Source of the DNA: Pseudomonadota bacterium
GTDB taxonomy: Bacteria > Pseudomonadota > Alphaproteobacteria > Rhizobiales > Devosiaceae
NCBI GenBank assembly: GCA_023393475.1
Contig: JAEWLC010000044.1
Location: 1 to 64,000 of the forward strand
Length of the DNA: 64,000 bases
Direction: 5' to 3'
Numbering within the stretch: the stretch's first letter is position 1; every line of letters starts with the position of its first letter. A model generated the notes under the pieces. The model searched no databases, was not told the origin of the DNA, and was given only the letters and a program-made list of their open reading frames with translations. Both the position numbers and the translations under genes were made by a program. Positions 44,781-53,302 of the stretch are shown here, piece by piece.

Positions 44781-46448
44781 CTACTTCCCACCCAGATCAA
44801 ACCACTCCAGCCCCTTCTTCTCCGCCTCGTCCTTCGACTCCTCGTACCCGGCGTCGGCATAGCGCATGACGCCAAGGCCGGTGTCGTTGGTGAGGGCATG
44901 CGACAGCCGCTCGTCAGCGGCAGCCGTGCCGTCGGCAACCAGAGTTACGCCGGCCGAGGTCATGTAGCCGGCATAGCCGCCGCCGCCCGAATGGATGACG
45001 ACGAGGTCGGCCATCGAGGCGGTAAGCAGCATGGCGTCGAGCAGGGGCCAGTCGGCGATGGCGTCGGAGCCATCCTTCATGTTCTCGGTCATGATGTTCG
45101 GGTGCGCCATGGCGCCGGCATCGAGGTGGTCGCGGCTGAAGGCGATAGGGCCCTTGAGGGCGCCGTCGCGCACAAGCTCGTTGACCCGCAGCGCCAGCGC
45201 CGTGCGCTCGCCATGCCCAAGCCAGGCGATGCGGGCAGGCAGGCCTTCGAAGGGGATGTACTGGCGGGCCAGCGCGATCCAGTTGGTGACAATCTTATTG
45301 TCGGGGAACATCTCAAGCACGAGATCGTCGATGCGGCCGATATCCTCGGGCTCGCCCGAGAGCGCCATCCACCGGAACGGGCCGATGGCGCGGGCGAACA
45401 GCGGACGCAGGTAGGCTTCGGTGAAGATGGGGATGTCGAAGGCGTTGTCGACGCCGGCTTGCTTCGCCTGGGTGCGGATCAGGTTGCCGTTGTCGAACAC
45501 CTCGGCGCCGCGCTCCTTGAACCCCAGCATGGCGCGGACGTGGGTGGCGATCGAGGCGCGGCTCGCGGCCATCAACTGGCCCTGGCCATCGACGCGCAGG
45601 CGCTTCACCTCGTCGAGGCTCATGCCTGCCGGAACGTAGCCATAGACGAGGTCGTGCGCGCTGGTCTGGTCGGTGACGATGTCGGGGACGACGCCGCGGC
45701 GGAGAATCTCCGGGTAGACGTCGGCGGCATTGGCGACGAGGCCAACGGAGATCGGCTGCTTTGCCTTCACTGCAGTATCGATCATCGCCAGCGCCGCATC
45801 GAGATCAGGCGCGATATGCTCGAGATAGCCGATTTCCTTGCGGCGCGCCGCGCGTGCCGAATCGACGTCGATATCGAGGATCGCCGCGCCCGCCATGCGG
45901 CCGGCCAGCGGCTGCGCGCCGCCCATGCCGCCCATGCCTGCGGTGAGGATGAATCGGCCGGCAAGCGAGCCGCCGAAGCGCTTCTCGGCGATGCGCATGA
46001 AGATCTCGTAGGTGCCCTGGATGACGCCCTGCGAGCCGATGTACTGCCAGGCCCCGGCGGTGAGCCCGCCCCAGGCGATCAGGCCCTTCTTTTCGAGCTC
46101 GTAGAACACCTCGGCCTTGGCCCACTGCCCGACGATGTTGCAGTTGGCCATGATGACCAGCGGCGCCTGCGCATGCGTCTTGAACAGCCCGATCGGCTTG
46201 CCCGACTGGATGACGAGGGTCTGGTCCTCGTCCATCGTCGTCAGCGCCTCGACGATCTGCCGGTGCGCCGCCCAGTTGCGCGCGGCCTTGCCTAGCGCGG
46301 CATAGACGACGAGCTTTTCCGGGTCTTCGGCGACGCTGAGGACGTTCTCCAGCAGGCGGAGCAGGGCCTCCTGCCGCCAACCCTTGGCGCGCAGCACGGG
46401 GCCGGAGGGAATGGGGAAATTCGGATGGCGGGGATTGGGCTTGGGCAT
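44781..46448 (-). CDS. Urocanase-family hydratase, probable (S-methyl) thiourocanate hydratase
   Basis: A 555-residue homologue of urocanate hydratase (HutU) with its NAD-binding core intact: SGKPIGLFKTHAQAP (82-96), TAGAWQYIGSQGVIQGTYE and TAGMGGMGGAQPLAGRMAG (169-187). It departs from HutU at key places. The catalytic Cys of the PLFCRGIGPFRW motif is Ala352 (PLFARAIGPFRW). The RAPRGTTLSCKSW region near the N-terminus is PIPSGPVLRAKGW. The GGGVGMG(F/Y)SQH loop is GGGGYAGYMTSAG (488-500). Those changes argue against urocanate as substrate. Urocanase relatives acting on thiourocanate or S-methyl thiourocanate are known, and the operon fits. Last gene of the run. Confidence 0.82.
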   Translation of the reverse strand: MPKPNPRHPNFPIPSGPVLRAKGWRQEALLRLLENVLSVAEDPEKLVVYAALGKAARNWAAHRQIVEALTTMDEDQTLVIQSGKPIGLFKTHAQAPLVIMANCNIVGQWAKAEVFYELEKKGLIAWGGLTAGAWQYIGSQGVIQGTYEIFMRIAEKRFGGSLAGRFILTAGMGGMGGAQPLAGRMAGAAILDIDVDSARAARRKEIGYLEHIAPDLDAALAMIDTAVKAKQPISVGLVANAADVYPEILRRGVVPDIVTDQTSAHDLVYGYVPAGMSLDEVKRLRVDGQGQLMAASRASIATHVRAMLGFKERGAEVFDNGNLIRTQAKQAGVDNAFDIPIFTEAYLRPLFARAIGPFRWMALSGEPEDIGRIDDLVLEMFPDNKIVTNWIALARQYIPFEGLPARIAWLGHGERTALALRVNELVRDGALKGPIAFSRDHLDAGAMAHPNIMTENMKDGSDAIADWPLLDAMLLTASMADLVVIHSGGGGYAGYMTSAGVTLVADGTAAADERLSHALTNDTGLGVMRYADAGYEESKDEAEKKGLEWFDLGGK

Positions 46449-46505
46449 GGTGGTGGAGTTTACCGCGCAGAATGTGCGTGGGGCCAGAGGCTCGGTCTAG
46501 AAAGC

Positions 46506-47633
46506 CTACTCCCAGCCCTTTGCCTTCTTCTTTTTCCCCTTCACGCCGGCCAGCGCGTATTTCGCGAGCTCGATGCCCATGGCTTTTTCTACCGGAGGAT
46601 AGACAGCGGGATCGAGGACCGAGGACGAGAGCGGGATGATCTTCTTCGGGACGTGGAGGATGAAGATGAACATGCCTTCGCGCAGCTGACCGGCCGACAG
46701 CGGGGTACCGGCGGCGTCGAGGGTGGCGATGACGTCGGGGAAGGTCGCGAGCCGGTTCCCACCGGCATCGTCGATCGCCATGTACTCGTTCATCGTGTGG
46801 ATGGTGAGGGCGTTGTCGCCTTCGCCGACGATGAAGCGGCCGATGTCGAAGGCTTCCTTGGTGTAGACGAGGTCTTTCTTCGTCACCGCGCCCTTGGCGA
46901 GGATGGTGCCGCCGGTGGTCTTGACGATGGCGTCGATGACGGCCGAGCCGCCGCGCTTTTCGGCCTCGATGATGGCGTCACCGAGCTGCAGCGCGAGGGA
47001 GATGCCGCCGAGGGCAGCGTTACGGCGCACATACTTGGCGCGCAGCGGGTTGCGGCAGGAGGCGATGAAGCCGCCCGACTGGTCGGCCGCGGTGCGGAGG
47101 ATCGGCGAGACTTTTGCCGTCGCGCCCTTCACCACGAGTTCGATGTAGCGGTTCTCGGCACGGTTGCCGCCCACCGCGGTCTGGATCATCTGCTTGGGAC
47201 TGCCGGCCATTCCGATCGAGCCCATGTCGCCGGTGGGATGCGCGCGGATATCGCCAACGGCATCGACGACCTTGGTGCCGAGGATGGCGCCCGGTAGCCA
47301 CGCATTGAGGGTGGAGCTCTTGCCGTTCTGGCCGATCATCAGGCCGGCGAGCGGCGCGCCCAGCGCTTCCTGCAGCAGTTCGGCGGCCTTCACGTAGTCG
47401 CGGCCCTGCATCTCCCAAGGCGTGGTCGAGGCCGGCGCGCCGATGGCGGCTGCCGTTGCGACCCAGTCCTTGGGGTTCAGTTCTTCGATATCGACGAGCT
47501 CGGGCTTGCCGATGGAGGTGGCGGCATAGCCCAGCATGCGGCCGTGATCGGCCCAGCCACCGCCGCCTGCGGCGTAAACGGAACCGCCCTTCACGGCCGG
47601 CTCCACATCCTTCTCGGTCAATACGCGACCCAT
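46506..47633 (-). CDS. DUF917 family protein, candidate S-methyl-thiohydantoin desulfurase
   Basis: A 375-residue DUF917 protein. It has N-terminal VYAAGGGGWADHGRMLGY, a middle domain with HPTGDMGSIGMAG, and a C-terminal beta domain (RLATFPDVIATLDAAGTPLSAGQLREGMFIFIL) ending in a Lys-rich tail (KGKKKKAKGWE). As I recall, DUF917 has been reassigned as the S-methyl thiohydantoin desulfurase family from S-methyl-ergothioneine breakdown. That role would remove sulfur from the thiohydantoin-propionate formed by the neighbouring urocanase-like enzyme. Family membership is clear; the exact substrate is inferred from context. Confidence 0.8.
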   Translation of the reverse strand: MGRVLTEKDVEPAVKGGSVYAAGGGGWADHGRMLGYAATSIGKPELVDIEELNPKDWVATAAAIGAPASTTPWEMQGRDYVKAAELLQEALGAPLAGLMIGQNGKSSTLNAWLPGAILGTKVVDAVGDIRAHPTGDMGSIGMAGSPKQMIQTAVGGNRAENRYIELVVKGATAKVSPILRTAADQSGGFIASCRNPLRAKYVRRNAALGGISLALQLGDAIIEAEKRGGSAVIDAIVKTTGGTILAKGAVTKKDLVYTKEAFDIGRFIVGEGDNALTIHTMNEYMAIDDAGGNRLATFPDVIATLDAAGTPLSAGQLREGMFIFILHVPKKIIPLSSSVLDPAVYPPVEKAMGIELAKYALAGVKGKKKKAKGWE

Positions 47634-47634
47634 A

Positions 47635-48873
47635 CTACAACTCCGTATCGAGGCGTTTTACCGCCTCCAGCAGCACTGCGGCGCCGAGTGCGACGTCCGC
47701 GGTTTCCGCATGTTCGTCCGGCGTGTGGCTCCGGCCGCCGAGGCAGGGGATGAAGATCATGCCTGCCCGGGTGATCCGCGCCATCCAGGCTGTGTCGTGC
47801 CCGGCACCCGACGCCATGCGGCGATGGCGGGCACCGACGGCCACGGCTGCCGCGTCGAGCGTATCAAGCACGAGATCGTCGCAGGGTGTTGGGAAGTTGT
47901 CGGAAATGGTCAATGGGGGCTCTATGGCGACGCCGGTGTCGGCGGTGACGGCCTCGGCGAGCACCGTGAGCTCGGCGACGAACTGCTCCATGTCGGCGCG
48001 GCGCTCGGCCCGGACATCGACGAGGAGGCGGGCGCGAGAAGGGACGACGTTGGCGGCACCGGGCTCGATCGAGAACTCGCCGACCGTGGCGGCGAAGTGG
48101 AACTGACCCTTGCTGAAGCGGGCGCCCAGTTCCTCAATGGCGAGCACCAGTCGCGCGGCGGCGACAAGCGCATCCTGGCGCGATCCCATCGGCGTCGTGC
48201 CGGCATGATCGGCGCGGCCGTTTACGATGATCTCGATGCGCGTGATGCCGGCAATCGCGGTGACGACGCCGATATCGAGCTTGCCGTCCTCCAGCACCGG
48301 GCCCTGTTCGATATGGAGCTCGAGGAAGGCGGCGATGTCGTCGCGCTTTTCGAGCTTCGCTGGGTTGCCGCCGACTTCGGCGATGCCTTCGCGCAGCGTC
48401 ATCTCGTCGGCGGTGCGGTCGAGCCATTCGGCGGGTCGCACACCGGCCATGCCGCGGCTGCCGACGCAGGAGACGCCGAAGATCGAGACCTCCTCGGCAA
48501 GGAAATCAACGATCTCGAGGTCGTGCCGGAGGGTGATGCCCTGATCGTGGAGGGCCCGGGCGACTTCGAGCGCGGCCGAGACGCCGGCGATGCCATCGAA
48601 GCGGCCGCCATCGGGCACGGTGTCGGAATGCGAGCCGAGCATGATGGTCTTGCCGCCCACGCTGCCCCGGCGACGGCCGATCAGGTTGCCCGAGGCGTCG
48701 ATGCGGGTTTCCAGCCCGGCCGCTTCGAAGCGGCGGATCAGCCATTCGCGGCCGCGGAGGAACATCGGGGTGAAGGCGCGGCGGGTGTAGGGGTGTCCGG
48801 GCTCGGTCATCTCTGCGAGGGACGATGTGTCCTCGGTGATGCGGGCGACTTGGGTGGGGAGGTTGCGGGTCAC
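47635..48873 (-). CDS. M20 family N-carbamoyl-amino-acid amidohydrolase
   Basis: A 412-residue dimetal amidohydrolase of the hydantoinase/carbamoylase group. Metal ligands lie in GSHSDTVPDGGRFDG, FLAEEVSIFG and LELHIEQGPVLED. GRADHAGTTPMGSRQDAL is the lid-domain dimer interface, and LGGRSHTPDEH the last His. Relatives include N-carbamoyl-L-amino acid hydrolase, allantoate amidohydrolase and beta-ureidopropionase. In this operon N-carbamoyl-glutamate is the expected substrate. The start is a GTG directly beside repeat copy B, whose GAGGGGGAG edge may supply the ribosome-binding site. Confidence 0.88.
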   Translation of the reverse strand: MTRNLPTQVARITEDTSSLAEMTEPGHPYTRRAFTPMFLRGREWLIRRFEAAGLETRIDASGNLIGRRRGSVGGKTIMLGSHSDTVPDGGRFDGIAGVSAALEVARALHDQGITLRHDLEIVDFLAEEVSIFGVSCVGSRGMAGVRPAEWLDRTADEMTLREGIAEVGGNPAKLEKRDDIAAFLELHIEQGPVLEDGKLDIGVVTAIAGITRIEIIVNGRADHAGTTPMGSRQDALVAAARLVLAIEELGARFSKGQFHFAATVGEFSIEPGAANVVPSRARLLVDVRAERRADMEQFVAELTVLAEAVTADTGVAIEPPLTISDNFPTPCDDLVLDTLDAAAVAVGARHRRMASGAGHDTAWMARITRAGMIFIPCLGGRSHTPDEHAETADVALGAAVLLEAVKRLDTEL

Positions 48874-48884
48874 GGTGCGTGGGG

Positions 48885-49008
48885 CTCCCCCTCATCCGCC
48901 CGTTGGGCACCTTCTCCCACGAGGGGAGAAGGCCACCCCTCATACATCTCAGTCGGGCCTTCTCCCTTGATGGGAGAAGGTGGCCGAAGGCCGGATGAGG
49001 GTGGGGCC
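48885..49008. repeat. Intergenic palindromic repeat, copy B
   Basis: A near-identical direct copy of the repeat at 44641-44765, differing by a few bases. It separates the carbamoylase gene from the hydantoinase-like gene inside the operon. Its two halves are inverted repeats and would form a long hairpin in the mRNA. Confidence 0.85.
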
Positions 49009-49021
49009 ACGAGCACTGCCC

Positions 49022-50365
49022 TCATGGCCTCACCCACCGCCCGGTCCCCGGCTCTGCCACTGTCGCCCCGTCGAACACCTGCTTGCCGCGCAGCCAGGTG
49101 CCGGCGACCGTCCACGGCAGCTCGATGCCGTTGTAGGGCGACCAGCCTACGACGTTGTGGCCTGAGCGAGCGGCATCGTAGACCTGTGGGGAGTTCACCA
49201 GCACCGTGATGTCGGCGTCCTTGCCGGCTTCGAGGGCGCCCTTGTCCTTGAGGCGGAAGTGTTTTGCGGGATTGGCGGCCATGAGCTTGGCCGCCCAGGT
49301 GAGGGGGATGCCCCGCTGGAGGGCGCCCTTGACGAACAGCGGCGCCATGGCCTCGAGCCCGGGAACGCCCGAGGCGTTGGCGAGCATGTCGCGGTTGGTC
49401 TTGCGGTCCTCGGACCAGCTCACGTGGTCGGTGGAAACCAGCGTGACATTGCCGGCGGCGACCTGCTGCCAGAGCTTTTCGACCTCGGCGCGTGGGCGGA
49501 TGGGTGGGTTGATCTTGGCCTTGCCACCGAGCCGCCGGACGTCGTTTTCCTCGTCAAGGACGAGGTAGTGGATGCAGCACTCGATGGAGGCGTGGAAGCC
49601 GCGGGCGCGGTAGTCGGCAGCGATGTCGTAGCCGCGGCTGAGCGAGCAGTGGACGATGTGCGCGGCCGCGCCGGTGGCAGCGCCGGTCTCGTAGACCTGG
49701 AGCGTCGCGAGAAGCTCGGTGAGCGGCGGCCGGCTCATCGCGTGGGCGCGCCAGTCGGTGATCCCCGAGGTTTTCACCGCGTCCATCGCGGCGCGGACAA
49801 ACTCGTCATCCTCGTTGTGGACGCCTGCCGTGAGCCCGGTCTTCGCCACTTCGGCAAAGGCCTGCGCCAGCAGCGGCGGCGAGATGCGGGGGAAGCGGGT
49901 GGGATGTGTGCCGAAGGTGGAGAACTTGAAGGCGGCGACGCCGGCCTCAGCCTGCTCGGCGATGCGCGCGGTGCCCTCGGCGGGGTCGATGGTGCCGTAC
50001 AGTGCGAAATCTACCCGGGCCTGTGGGCTCGCATGGGCGACCTTCTTTCTCACCGCCTCCGCGGAGTTGACCACATTGCCCTCGTCATAGGGCATGTCGA
50101 CGATGGTGGTGACGCCGCCGGCGGCGGCGGAGCGGGTGGACCAGATAAAGTCCTCCTGGTCCTTCTGGCTCAGCGAATGGACCTGCGCATCGATGGCGCC
50201 GGGGAGAATCAGCCCGTTGCCGAAATCGTGCCGCTCGTGCGCGTGCGGCGCGGTGCCCTCGCCAACATGCACGACCTTGCCGTCACGCACCGCGACATAG
50301 CCGCCCTCGATGATCATGGAGGGGAGCACGACGGTGCCGGCAATGACGAGATCGAAATCGGACAT
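49022..50365 (-). CDS. Hydantoinase/allantoinase-like cyclic amidohydrolase
   Basis: A 447-residue TIM-barrel amidohydrolase of the dihydropyrimidinase/allantoinase group. It has PGAIDAQVHS near 55-64, AAGGVTTIVDMP, the carboxylatable Lys in AFKFSTFG, GVHNEDDE and HIVHCS (metal His), and STDHVSW (metal Asp). The first metal-binding site differs from the usual D-x-H-x-H: here it is D-A-Q-V-H, with Gln for the first His. It starts 11 bp after the transporter gene yehW-like. In context it would open 5-hydantoin-propionate to N-carbamoyl-glutamate. Confidence 0.85.
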   Translation of the reverse strand: MSDFDLVIAGTVVLPSMIIEGGYVAVRDGKVVHVGEGTAPHAHERHDFGNGLILPGAIDAQVHSLSQKDQEDFIWSTRSAAAGGVTTIVDMPYDEGNVVNSAEAVRKKVAHASPQARVDFALYGTIDPAEGTARIAEQAEAGVAAFKFSTFGTHPTRFPRISPPLLAQAFAEVAKTGLTAGVHNEDDEFVRAAMDAVKTSGITDWRAHAMSRPPLTELLATLQVYETGAATGAAAHIVHCSLSRGYDIAADYRARGFHASIECCIHYLVLDEENDVRRLGGKAKINPPIRPRAEVEKLWQQVAAGNVTLVSTDHVSWSEDRKTNRDMLANASGVPGLEAMAPLFVKGALQRGIPLTWAAKLMAANPAKHFRLKDKGALEAGKDADITVLVNSPQVYDAARSGHNVVGWSPYNGIELPWTVAGTWLRGKQVFDGATVAEPGTGRWVRP

Positions 50366-50376
50366 GACTGCTCCTG

Positions 50377-51120
50377 CTAGGCCCGGCGCTGTCCCGTGCG
50401 CGCCATCAGCATGCGTTCGACGGCCGAGAGACCATCATAGATCAGCACGGCCATGACGCCGACCACCAGCCCGCCCTGGGCGATGAAGGCGATGTTGTTG
50501 CTGAGCAGCCCCGCGATGATCACTTCGCCCAGCGTCCACGCGGCGACGGTGGAGCCGATGGTGGCGGTGGCGACCGAGATGACCACGGAGAGACGGATGC
50601 CGGCGAGGATAACCGGTGTCGCGAGCGGCAGCTCGACCTGGGTGAGGCGCTGACGGTCCGTCATGCCGACGCCGCGGGCGGCTTCGGTGACCGAGGGGGG
50701 CAGGGTGGTGAGGCCGGTGAGGGCGTTCTCGAAGATGGGCAGGAGCCCATAAAGGAACAGCGCGACGAGCGTCGGCTGCCAGCCGAAGCCGAGGACGGGG
50801 ACGGCGAGGGCGAGCACAGCCACGGGTGGGAAGGTCTGGCCGATATTGGCGAGCGAGCGGCTGAGCGGCAGGAATTCGGCGCCGAAGGGACGGGTGACGA
50901 GGATAGCGAGGCCCACGGCGATGGCTGTCGCCAGGACAGTAGCCGCGGCGACGATGGCGAGGTGGCTGAGCGTCAGGACAAGTAGCGTGTTCTGGGTGTA
51001 GATCGCCGGTTGGTTGTTCTTGGTCAGCGGCTGGAACACCCAGGCGAAGCTCTGCGGCGTGACGATGAAGGCGACGAGCAGCGCGAGGACGACCAGCCGG
51101 ATGATTACCCCCGGCTTCAT
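50377..51120 (-). CDS. YehW-type quaternary-ammonium ABC permease
   Basis: A 247-residue permease with about six helices and the EAA-like loop TEAARGVGMTDRQRLTQVELPLATPVILAG, typical of OpuC/Yeh osmoprotectant permeases. It overlaps the ATPase stop by 4 bp (ATGA). With the larger permease at 52048 it forms the membrane dimer. Size matches E. coli YehW. Confidence 0.9.
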   Translation of the reverse strand: MKPGVIIRLVVLALLVAFIVTPQSFAWVFQPLTKNNQPAIYTQNTLLVLTLSHLAIVAAATVLATAIAVGLAILVTRPFGAEFLPLSRSLANIGQTFPPVAVLALAVPVLGFGWQPTLVALFLYGLLPIFENALTGLTTLPPSVTEAARGVGMTDRQRLTQVELPLATPVILAGIRLSVVISVATATIGSTVAAWTLGEVIIAGLLSNNIAFIAQGGLVVGVMAVLIYDGLSAVERMLMARTGQRRA

Positions 51121-52055
51121 TGCGGCTGCTCGGCCTTGTGAGCGATGTCGTCGCGCCGGATGCGACCCAGGCTCGTGCCGTCCGCATCGACCACAGGGAG
51201 GATTTCACGGCCGCTCCACAGGAGTTCCGCATAGGCATCGCGCAGGGAGGCGTCGGCCGAGATTGGCTCGCCCTGGGCGGGGCCGGGTTCGACGAGGTCG
51301 CGCACCGTGGTGAGGGAGAGCAGACGGAACGGGCGCTCACCGGTGCCGATCAGCTCGGCTACGAACGGCGTCGCGGGTTTCGCGATGATCTCGGCCGGCG
51401 GCGCGTATTGCAGCAGCTTGCCCTTGTCCATCACGGCGATCTTGTCGCCGAGGTGGATGGCTTCCTCCATGTCGTGCGTGACGAGGACGATGGTGGTGCC
51501 GAAGCGCTTCTGGATGGCGAGGAGGTCCGACTGCGCCTTGGCGCGGATGATGGGGTCGAGGGCGCCGAAGGGCTCGTCCATGAGGAGGAGTTTCGGTTCG
51601 GCAGCGAGGGCGCGGGCGACGCCGACGCGCTGCTGCTGGCCGCCGGAAAGCTCGTTCGGCATGCGGTCGCGGAACTCGGCCGGTGGGAGCTGGAACAGCT
51701 CCAGCAGTTCGTCGACACGGGCCGCGATGCGGGATTTGTCCCAGCCGAGGAGGGCTGGGACCGTGCCGATATTCTGCCCGACCGTGCGATGCGGGAAGAG
51801 GCCGTGCCCCTGGATGGCGTAGCCGATCTGGCGACGGAGTTCGTAGGCGGGAACGGACTTCGTATCCTGCCCGTCGATGCGCACGGTGCCTGAGGTTGGC
51901 TCGATCAGCCGGTTGATCATGCGAAGGAGCGTGGTCTTGCCCGAGCCGGAGGTGCCCACGATCACCGCGATCTCGCCGTCGTCGACGGTGAGGCTGACGT
52001 GATCGACCACGGTCAGCTCGAGGTAGTTCTTGGTGAGGGCCTCGATCTCAATCAT
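51117..52055 (-). CDS. YehX/OpuCA-type ABC ATPase
   Basis: A 312-residue ATPase. Walker A is GTSGSGKTT, the Q-loop YAIQGHGLFPHRTV, the signature ELSGGQQQRVGVARAL, Walker B LLLMDEPFGALD, and the H-loop VTHDMEEA. The C-terminal extension contains one CBS-like domain (DASLRDAYAELLWSGREILPVVDADG), which in this family senses ionic strength or nucleotides. The ATG at 52055 overlaps the end of the upstream permease gene by 8 bp. Confidence 0.92.
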   Translation of the reverse strand: MIEIEALTKNYLELTVVDHVSLTVDDGEIAVIVGTSGSGKTTLLRMINRLIEPTSGTVRIDGQDTKSVPAYELRRQIGYAIQGHGLFPHRTVGQNIGTVPALLGWDKSRIAARVDELLELFQLPPAEFRDRMPNELSGGQQQRVGVARALAAEPKLLLMDEPFGALDPIIRAKAQSDLLAIQKRFGTTIVLVTHDMEEAIHLGDKIAVMDKGKLLQYAPPAEIIAKPATPFVAELIGTGERPFRLLSLTTVRDLVEPGPAQGEPISADASLRDAYAELLWSGREILPVVDADGTSLGRIRRDDIAHKAEQPQ

Positions 52056-53238
52056 GCGGGGCCTCCCTCGGTGAAACCAGTTCGACGATGGCGTCGAGCA
52101 CCACGGCAGCGGCGAAGGCGAGCGCAACGGTCGGGACCGCGCCGAGCAGGACGAGATCCATGGCAGTTTGGGCGACACCCTGGAAGACGAACACACCGAA
52201 CCCGCCACCGCCGATCAGCGCGGCGATGGTGGCGAGACCGATGTTCTGGACCAGCACGATGCGGATGCCGGTGAGGATCACCGGGAAGGCGAGCGGGAAC
52301 TGTACCTGCACGAGCCGTTGCCAGTCGGTCATGCCGACACCCTTCGCCGCATCGTCTGCGGCGGGCGGTACGCCCTCGAGACCGACCGCGGTGTTGGCGA
52401 CGACCGGCAGCAGCGAATAGCCGAACAGCGCGACCATGGCGGGGGCGGCGCCGATGCCGGAGATGCCGAGCGCCGAGGCACCGGGGATGTTGGCCGCGAC
52501 CCAGGCAAGCGGGGCGATCAGCAGGCCGAAGAGCGCGATCGACGGGATCGTCTGGATGATGTTGAGCACGTTGAGAATTGGTGCCCGCAGTGTGTCGGAG
52601 CGGTGGCAGAGGATGCCGACCGGTACGCCCACGATCGTGGCGGCGAACAGCGAGCCGAGTGCCAGCGCCAGGTGCGTCTGCGCCTCCCGCCAGAAGGTCT
52701 CGCCCCGATTGAAGTACTCGCGCATGACCGAGACGTCGTTGAGCGTGCCCGAGGCAAGGAGGATGGCGAAGAAGGCCGCGACGCCGCCGAGCACGGCGAT
52801 GCGGGTCCAGGGCTTCAGCTTCAGCCGCGCGATGGCGTCGGCAGCAAGCAGCGCGAATGCGAAGGTGAGGAGCCAGAAGCCGCCGCCGGGCGAAACGCGG
52901 GCGATCTTGTCCCCGGGCGGGGTGAGGTAGGTCGCGGCATGGCCGATGGCGATGAACAGCAGCGCGAGGACGACGAAGCTGGTGGCGAGGCGCAGGAGGG
53001 TCGGCGTCTTGAGCAGGGCAATGATGGTTCCGGCAGCCAATACGAGGCAGAGCAGCGTCGCTTCCCAGCCGGGCGGGGCGGCGAGGATGGACTTGCTCTC
53101 GCCCAGAACGATGCGATTGGCGCGGAATGCCGCGAAGGGCATGAAGGTCGCGATCAGCGCGATGGCCGCGATGAGCACGCCGAGCTTGTCGACGGCGACC
53201 GGTAGGCGGCGGGGGACTGTCGCGGTGAGGTCGGTCAT
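52048..53238 (-). CDS. YehY-type large ABC permease
   Basis: A 396-residue permease. An N-terminal membrane region of about four helices (VDKLGVLIAAIALIATFMPF.., LLCLVLAAGTIIALL, ATSFVVLALLFIAIGHA, and WLLTFAFALLAADAI) precedes the standard BPD-type permease domain (about 185-395) with its docking loop ADDAAKGVGMTDWQRLVQVQFPLAFPVILTG. This enlarged form matches E. coli YehY (385 residues) in the YehZYXW system. Confidence 0.9.
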   Translation of the reverse strand: MTDLTATVPRRLPVAVDKLGVLIAAIALIATFMPFAAFRANRIVLGESKSILAAPPGWEATLLCLVLAAGTIIALLKTPTLLRLATSFVVLALLFIAIGHAATYLTPPGDKIARVSPGGGFWLLTFAFALLAADAIARLKLKPWTRIAVLGGVAAFFAILLASGTLNDVSVMREYFNRGETFWREAQTHLALALGSLFAATIVGVPVGILCHRSDTLRAPILNVLNIIQTIPSIALFGLLIAPLAWVAANIPGASALGISGIGAAPAMVALFGYSLLPVVANTAVGLEGVPPAADDAAKGVGMTDWQRLVQVQFPLAFPVILTGIRIVLVQNIGLATIAALIGGGGFGVFVFQGVAQTAMDLVLLGAVPTVALAFAAAVVLDAIVELVSPREAPHD

Positions 53239-53302
53239 GGCCGAAACACTAGGGGTGGGCAGTCGTCCTGCCCACCCCCAAAATGCTGGCGCTGGTCGCG
53301 GC

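Noticed and set aside
44898..46295. Plus-strand frame of 465 codons opposite the urocanase-like gene
   Set aside because: No family features; the minus strand carries the full urocanase fold signatures.
44641..49008. CRISPR repeats
   Set aside because: Only two long, internally palindromic copies more than 4 kb apart with genes between; no regular short repeat-spacer pattern and no cas genes.
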